Source of the DNA: Hypomesus transpacificus
Lineage: Eukaryota; Chordata; Actinopteri; Osmeriformes; Osmeridae
Direction of reading: 5' to 3'
DNA length: 64,000 nucleotides
Assembly: GCF_021917145.1 (NCBI RefSeq)
Contig: NC_061074.1
Location: forward strand, 13,683,772-13,747,771
In this document: one piece after another, positions 57,823 to 64,000 of the stretch
How the letters are laid out: every line of letters begins with the position of its first letter
Position numbering within the stretch: position 1 is the stretch's first letter
Program-made: the position numbers and the translations under genes
The notes under the pieces: model-generated
The model's database searches: none
What the model saw: only the letters and a program-made list of their open reading frames with translations
Told to the model about the DNA's origin: nothing

Positions 57823-58740
57823 TTACTCATCATCATCATCATCGTCGTCATCATCCTCTTCCTCATCCTCGTCGTCTTCATCCTCAGCTGCAGCAGATGG
57901 CCCAGAGTCTACCTTACCCTTTGTACGGTAGGCAATTATATCCTGCGAAAACACCAACGTCAGTGCCCATTGAAGGTCCTTTCGAATAACAAGACTGAAT
58001 GCTAATGTATTGTAACATAACAAAAGGCCTTTACAGTTTCAATTGCACCATATTCATACTGAACCATGCTCACCTTGTCATATTTCTCCTTCAGTTTGGC
58101 GGCCTTTTTCTCATATGGCTGCTTCTCCTCAGCTGTGGAGCTGTTCCACATATCTCCCAGCCTCTTAGCAGTGTCTCCAATTGACAACCCTGGAGTCTCG
58201 ATCTTCACTTTGGGGCGGAAATCCGCACAGAAGATGAAGAATGCAGACCTGGAGAACAAAAACATGTATATTTTAATGGATAACTATTAACATTAGCAAA
58301 TTATTTATAATTGAGCAATTATGAGAACATTCTGAAGTGAATACATACGGAGGTCTTTTGGGGGCATTGGGATCCTTGAACCTCTTCTTCTTCTGCCCCT
58401 TCGGTGGAATGTAGTTTTTCATTTCCTTCTCATAACGAACCTTGTCTAGCTTTGCCATATCTTCAAATTTGCCTTTCTCTTTCGGGGTCAAGGGCTAAAT
58501 ACAAATGTAAAACACAAAGTGTATGAGTAACAGTTCTGCTTTCCATGATGCAATTCTAGAAACCCTTTGTGGGATCTAATGTTGTTTACCTACCCTCCAT
58601 CTCTCGGAACACTTCTTTGAGAACTCTGCAAAGTTAACACTGGCTTCTGGATGCTTCTTCTTGTGCTCCTCACGACAGGTTTGCACAAAATAAGCATAGG
58701 AGGACATTTTACCTCTTGGTTTCCTAGGGTCCTTCCCCAT
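57823..58740 (-). CDS. hmgb1: HMGB1-like high mobility group protein
   Basis: Coding exons 58740-58594, 58494-58349, 58248-58074 and 57942-57823 give 195 residues. Box A runs from about residue 7 to 77 ([33 protein letters not shown]) and box B from about 93 to 160 ([35 protein letters not shown]). A basic linker ([14 protein letters not shown]) and an acidic tail of about 24 Asp/Glu follow. The three redox cysteines of HMGB1 are present at 22, 44 and 105. The internal coding exons (146 and 175 bases) match HMGB exon sizes as I recall them. Known role: abundant nuclear protein that bends DNA and aids chromatin and repair, and can act outside the cell as an alarm signal. HMGB1 is preferred over HMGB2/3 by the start MGKDP, the tail ending in repeated D plus DE, and the TEX26 neighbour. 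I cannot tell which fish paralogue (a or b). The tail is shorter than in mammals. Confidence 0.92.
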
Positions 58741-59960
58741 ATTGGTTCTGCATTTAGACATACCTTTTAAATAAGCATTTTAAATACATATGAATATATA
58801 CACTTTTTTAACACAAGTTATGCATATCTTCAAAAGCTGAACATGTTGTATCTATTAGTAAATGCATTGTCATAGACACGACAAGGTAGACCTAACCTCA
58901 GAAGCAATTTTTTTATAAATTTGTATTTTTAATAAATGTCCGTAGACAAATGATCGCGAAATACTATTCATCGATGGAGTCTAATGGCTGAAGTTGACTG
59001 TTGATCGATTTAATATATATTGGTAAATGTCCTTGGATCCCATTCGAGACAATGAGAATAAAAAGGTGAGTCATGTTAGGATAAACAAATATATCTAAGG
59101 CTAAATGTTGCGTTAATTCATCTAAAACGTAGTAAGTATGCTAATTAAATCGATGTCTGTTAGATTGTGCAATGACAGGTTACATTCTACATCACATTCA
59201 ATCGGGTTCTGTGCTTTTAGCATAGCATTCAGCCTAGCTAGTGTGACCAGGAAAATAATGGCTTCTTTGCTTTGTTCAGAACAGCTAGGCTATTTAAACT
59301 ATCCGGGCAACTTCTCATGCGTTGCTAATACTACACAATTAACAAACAGTCATCATCTCGCTGATTGTTAAAAAATGAAGGTGACACTGTGCTATATTTG
59401 ATTCTAACGTTATTTTTAAGGTGTTGTTTATAATCGTAAGAATGTTGACCTACATAGCTTGTGCTATTGTTATTGAGTTGACTGAAATCAATATGGTCCA
59501 GACTAGAGCTAGCAAGATGGATACGCAAACGTGTCTTAGCATGGGTATTTAGTAAACCATAACAAATTCCGGTGTAGAATGTAAGGACATCAACCACAGG
59601 TCCACACCATAGCTAACTGAAGACAATACAGACCATATTGCAGTATGCGCGTCTGTTTTGCACCTAAGCTAACATTAGCTAACTAGCTAGCTACTCTTTG
59701 TTATCTCTGTTGGGCCCGGTGCACTGCGCTACAGTCTAGCTAACGTTATCTGCCCCAATAATTTATATTCAGAACGTACTACACGTATCTATTTTTGTTA
59801 ATGCAAGTGCATCCAATTCAATTGCAAATGCACAATCCCAACAATATGTATAACGTGATCGGGTGCTGTGATGTAAATACTCACCCTCAGATATATAGCC
59901 TAGCTAGATAGTTAGCTACACTAGCTAGTTATCCCTGACGCTACGTACTGTGAGACAATG
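58741..59960 (-). promoter_or_regulatory. hmgb1 5' intron and probable non-coding first exon
   Basis: The start-codon exon has an acceptor (TCTAAATGCAG) nine bases before the ATG. A matching donor (CTGAGGGTGAGTATTTAC, read on the minus strand) lies near 59877-59890, so a non-coding exon probably covers about 59885-59960. The intron holds TAGCTAGC/AACGTTAGC runs typical of teleost DNA. CCAAT boxes (CATTGGCTACC near 60046, TTATTGGCCAAT near 60075) lie just upstream. Confidence 0.5.
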
Positions 59961-60869
59961 GAACACGAGAAAACTCAATCAATGCGCGGTCTTTTCCTGC
60001 AGAGGGAAATGTGTGGGTTTAGCGTTTCAGGACACTCTGCATCCCATTGGCTACCGCCAACTCTGAATCTAATGTTATTGGCCAATTTACTAAAGTCCAT
60101 GAGGACGCCAGTAGAACCAATCATTAAGAATGCTGAATGATTGGTCGTCTTTCAGAAATCTATTTGTCTTCTGGTGCAAAACTTGAGTTGGATTGAATAA
60201 ACATAAAACACGTTAATAAACAAATCGACATTGATTGAATCAGTTTTTTTGTTTGTTTGGGGTTTGTGTGTAAAACTTTACAATGCGATATGCCTTTTCG
60301 ACTATGAACGAACGAATAAAAAGATCCGTGCCCGGTGCCCCCTAAAATCAATTTGCCCATGTGGGTGGGGTTTGTCAACATTACAGCATTATGTTAAACA
60401 ACTACATGTCCTCAGAGTTACAATGTTAGTCACAAGTGACTACAATAATCGTAGTAGATGCCCACGTCGTTTGAGGCATATGCTAGACAGAGAGATGATA
60501 TATATCTTTCTCTCAATGGCCCTGGTTTGAAGTAGCCAACTAGCCACTAGCCAGCCAGGCTTCAGGCCATCTAATCTTGAATCTTTCATGCGTCACTTCC
60601 CCCCTGGTGAGCATCAATCATCACTCAGTTTGTGTACGTCTCCCATAACAACAACACATTTCAAGAACCCTGTCCCAGGTCGGGGCATTCATCGCGTTAC
60701 GATGCAAACTCCAGAAGCAACATTTTTCTGTTTGATGTAATCACGACTGACTAGGTACAGTTTTCTACATAATAAATAACCCAATGACTGCCTAAATTCA
60801 TTTAACCTGGACACGTGTGTGACTTAAACAGGTAGGATATGCACAAATGTAGAAGGAATTAACGAAGAC
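59961..60869. promoter_or_regulatory. Intergenic, shared upstream region of hmgb1 and tex26
   Basis: The two genes point away from each other across about 0.9 kb. CCAAT-type boxes near 60046 and 60075 suit hmgb1. No TATA box is evident for tex26. No other gene is seen. Confidence 0.5.
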
Positions 60870-62807
60870 ATGGTTGCATTTGGGACTTGTGGCCCTAAAT
60901 CAATTTGGCAACCAACGAGTGTGAGCCTTGACAAAAATGCCAGCCGTAGGTGAGTATCCTTGTGGTATTTCATCACATCTCAGAATAAGGAGAATTACAT
61001 ATTAATATGGTTTGCTGGCCAAACAATGTATAGACCAAAACAGGGATGGTTTAGGCCTACTCCGCTTGAGTGTCGATTAGGACGACTAAATCCTTGCAGG
61101 TCTAAACATTGGTTTTGCACACTTGGCTTCCACTATTAGGCCACTATTTGGCTCATGTTCACACTAGTTAGGCGATTCTTTGTGTTATAATTTTTTTAAA
61201 GTATTCCGGGATGATCATTTTATTAACTGGTAGAATAAATTGTTTGATTTTGGAGATGAGAAGCCGTGGTGGGATCCCTATGAGACATCTCAGAAAAGAG
61301 ATTTTATTTACCGCCCCAATTCATCAACTCAAGTTATACGGTACGATAAACTAAATGAACATTTCACATTAATTACATTTTTATATTTTTAGGTGAATCT
61401 TTGTCTCATTGTAGCCTATGTTATACAGTAATGCAGATGTATTTCTTTTAGCCCTACAACAACAAAAGCCTTCAGAAACCCTTATTCGTTATGTGGTCCT
61501 GTGGGCTCAACTGTGTACAATCAGGACTTCCACTGGAAGCCAGTATGTAAACCAGACTGCATTCGTACGGGCTCTTCCTCTGGAAACAGGAGAAATAACC
61601 CTCATCCTAGCCAGGTACGTAGGTAGTTAACTAGATAGGTAGAGGGCAGTCTACAGCATAGCCAGGTTGGTAGAGGACAGTTTCCTTCCCCTCTTATGTT
61701 TTCCTTCATTATGAACAAGATTCCATACCATCACACAGAAGATTGCTCTTAGTGAAAAGAATTGTAAAGAAGCTCTTGATTAAAGTATTTTAGCGTTAAT
61801 TAATGTCTAATCGTGCACCTTCAAGTCTTTTATGGTGTGGAGGCTGCCCAAGGGATCGAAACAATTGGCTGCAGATGGCCAATCTCAGTGGAAGAACCCT
61901 CCCTCTGAGGAGGAACTCCGTAATACCTTGACAGCTCAGTATCGCTCCACCTACAGGACAGACTTCCTGGGTGTCCCTCAAGGTAAAGCTATAACCAAGA
62001 ATGCAACAATATGGTCTATCACTATTATGAACAGAATTGAAAATAGTGAGTATCAAAATTGCAAAATGTTAAATAAAAAAATTGTATTGATGAGCAACAT
62101 ATTCCCTAACTCCTTGCTCTTAAAAATGTTAAGTTTTGATTCTCTTGGGACGTTTCTTACAGGATATCATAGGAACCAAACCATTCTTGCTCCCCTGAGC
62201 TGCAAACAGCAGGCTCCTTATTCTATTCAGACTGAGATGAGGCACAATTACCAGGAGCCTAGACAAAAATCTGCACTTCAAGGCAATATGTCCCGATATG
62301 GCTGCAATGCTCTACATGAAGTGGCACCGAAGGGCATAGGTAACACTAGAATAACTGTTAAAATAACCTCTCAGCTGTGCAATTAGTCATAAAGACTCTC
62401 TGTGAAGGTCTGTATTTTGTGTTGCAGTTCCGACTGTTGTTCATAGTCATATCTGCAATCAGGAAAATGCAGCACAGTTGACCACCTATGACAGACACTT
62501 TGGAGGGAAAACCACAGATGTCACCACTGTGCTTGGGGCTCTCCAACCCCAGGATCTCCAGAAGTTTTACAAACTTGTACCTGAGAGAGGTAGTGTAATA
62601 TACACAATATGCTGTGGAACACACTAAAGCTATTTTTATAAAACTCTTCTCTGACTGTAAATGTAATTTGATTTCTTGACAGATAAGGAGGTTGTCCAAA
62701 CGTTCCTGAGCAAAGGAACCCCTTCTAGCCAGGTGAAAAAAGTGACAAATATCCCCCCGAAATTATCCAAACCAGAAAGGTTGTCTTGCTGGCCTGGTCC
62801 CTTGTAG
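60870..62807 (+). CDS. tex26: TEX26-like testis-expressed protein, six exons
   Basis: Exons 60870-60949, 61452-61614, 61826-61982, 62163-62339, 62428-62589 and 62683-62807 join in phase to 287 residues, close to the human TEX26 length as I recall it (289). Blocks resembling human TEX26: TTTKAFRNPYSL and VYNQDFHWKPVCKPD (exon 2), WRLPKGSK and LTAQYRSTYRTDFLG (exon 3), MRHNYQEPRQKSALQGNMSR followed by YGCNALHEVAPKGI (exon 4), PTVVHSHICNQENAAQLTTY and ALQPQDLQKFYKLV (exon 5). The family is poorly characterised, expressed in testis, and by its repeated short motifs may be tied to sperm flagellar microtubules (inference). There is no signal peptide or membrane span. The first exon is the least certain: it was chosen because its ATG gives the right phase (AG|C) with exon 2. 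Closeness to hmgb1 agrees with the human 13q12 neighbourhood from memory. Confidence 0.82.
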
Positions 62808-62936
62808 ATGCAGTAACTGTCAACCACAGACCCTCTCAAGTCAATAAGAGTCTCACTGGATCTGGAGTGTTGATGTAGTGTGTGACGGATCTGGAGTGTG
62901 GATGTAGTGTCAGACAATAACAGTGTTGTTATTGAT

Positions 62937-62942
62937 AATAAA
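62937..62942 (+). other. Polyadenylation signal of tex26
   Basis: AATAAA 130 bases after the TAG stop, in TGATAATAAAGTCACTTG. It is the first such signal after the stop. Confidence 0.7.
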
Positions 62943-64000
62943 GTCACTTGATCTAATGCAAAGCTACCTATGTTCTTATTTGTCATTAATCAATACTACA
63001 ACAATGTCATTTCATGGTTTTAATGTTTCACTTTTCTTACAAAAAAGAACGTTTGTTCAAAGAGAGATGGGTTCTCTGTCAAGCTTCTAATGTAAATGTA
63101 TTAGAAACTTTTGTTTTTGTGATTTACAAGTCAAAATCTGATAAGAATATACACGTACAGAGTGTAACATGCCATTGTTCATTGTATCTAGTTGTGATTG
63201 TTGTCGTGGCCTCGTTGGTTACCGAAGCGTCCCAACCCATCCAGGTGTAATACTAGAGTTTCAGGTAATATGAGAGCATGCTCTGTGGGCAGGACTGTCA
63301 GAAGAACAAGCGTTCTCAGTCTACATTTTACAGCTTCACCTTGGGAGATTGGGACTTTGTTGAAGAAATGCCGCTGTCCAAGGAAGCTCGTCCATCCTCG
63401 GCTGCTGGCAAATTGGAAACTCAAAATGTACCAAGGTAATTTTCATTGATTGGTTTGTCATGAGCTACTGTGGTCTTGTTGCATTTAACAAGCTAGCATA
63501 GCTGTTTTATGCAGGGTTATTGTGTAATTATTCTTTGCTTGGGCGTCATGGTCCATATGAACTTTAATCTCAGCATGGAACAAGGGTTTAGACTAGAGGG
63601 TATTACGTTTCTTTTCTCCCCCACGTTTCATTGTTTTCCTCAAATGGGGCTCAGTCAGAGACTGTTTACAGTTGTCATGGGACTGGTGGCAGCAGTGGAC
63701 ATTTACCACATCAAATTGGAAGCTTAATTAATTGGACCACATATAATCCGATTTCCCCAGCGTTACTAAATTGAAGTGCTGTTATGTTTACCTCCTTTCA
63801 ACCATTTGGGTAAACGAATGTAATTGCTACAGCAAGTTTGTTGCATCATTGCCTTGCAGTATTAAGCCAAGTGCTAACCCTCACAGTGAAGTTGTGCACA
63901 ACCATAAACTACCACTGATATGTGTTACTTATTCAGAACAGTCAAAATGTCAGGCCTTCTAAAGGCCTCTGATCCAGAAAACAAGTATTGTACCCATGCT
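62943..64000. other. Downstream of tex26; one possible unrecognised exon
   Basis: A stretch at about 63335-63436 has an acceptor-like TACATTTTACAG, an open frame reading FTLGDWDFVEEMPLSK and a GTAATT donor after ACCAAG. I do not recognise the protein, and the frame is short. The rest shows nothing I can support. Confidence 0.25.

Noticed and set aside
57731-57931. Plus-strand ORF with a long serine run
   Set aside because: It is the complement of the GAT/GAC-rich acidic tail of the HMGB1-like gene.

Overview
The window is vertebrate, and most likely ray-finned fish, nuclear DNA. It holds intron-poor teleost-type olfactory receptor (OR) genes, Tc1/mariner, hAT and L2/CR1-type repeats in teleost form, and spliced genes with GT-AG introns. 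It also has a vertebrate HMGB1 gene next to TEX26. Nothing in the sequence fixes the species.

Layout. (1) 1-41 kb is an odorant receptor cluster. One receptor is on the minus strand (2.2-3.2 kb). Next is a tandem family on the plus strand, called group 1 here: A at 13 kb, a 3'-end relic at 14.7 kb, B at 17 kb, C at 20.6 kb (broken), D at 23.4 kb, E at 26.5 kb (broken) and F at 30 kb. Group 2 follows on the plus strand, with receptors at 32.0, 34.0, 36.0 and 39.9 kb; the first two are identical in protein and apparently in DNA over about 2 kb. The repeat units include receptor-less 'ghost' units at 5.6-9 kb. Transposons interrupt them: two IS630/mariner relics, a Tc1-like element holding an L2/CR1-type LINE, and a non-autonomous hAT with intact target-site duplications. 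(2) 41-44.6 kb is a gene-poor boundary with a long hairpin and a hAT nested inside another terminal-inverted-repeat element. (3) 44.6-55.7 kb (minus) is a complete 16-exon gene whose exon phases all agree. It encodes a 3,009-residue atypical cadherin with 17 cadherin repeats, EGF and two laminin-G modules, one membrane span and a cytoplasmic tail. (4) 57.4-60 kb (minus) is an HMGB1-like chromatin protein gene. (5) 60.9-62.9 kb (plus) is a six-exon TEX26 gene. (6) The last 1 kb holds at most one unrecognised exon.

How the parts fit. The OR block shows birth-and-death evolution in progress: a fresh identical duplicate, older duplicates, internally deleted and truncated pseudogenes, and units that have lost their receptor. 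Each group 1 gene has the same upstream plan: a purine/GT-rich tract, in most genes a TATA-like box, a short non-coding exon ending in ACTCTG before the splice donor, and an acceptor a few bases before the ATG. A CTCF-like motif recurs once per older repeat unit. The cadherin, hmgb1 and tex26 genes are ordinary single-copy genes, and the hmgb1-tex26 pair matches the neighbourhood I recall on human 13q12.
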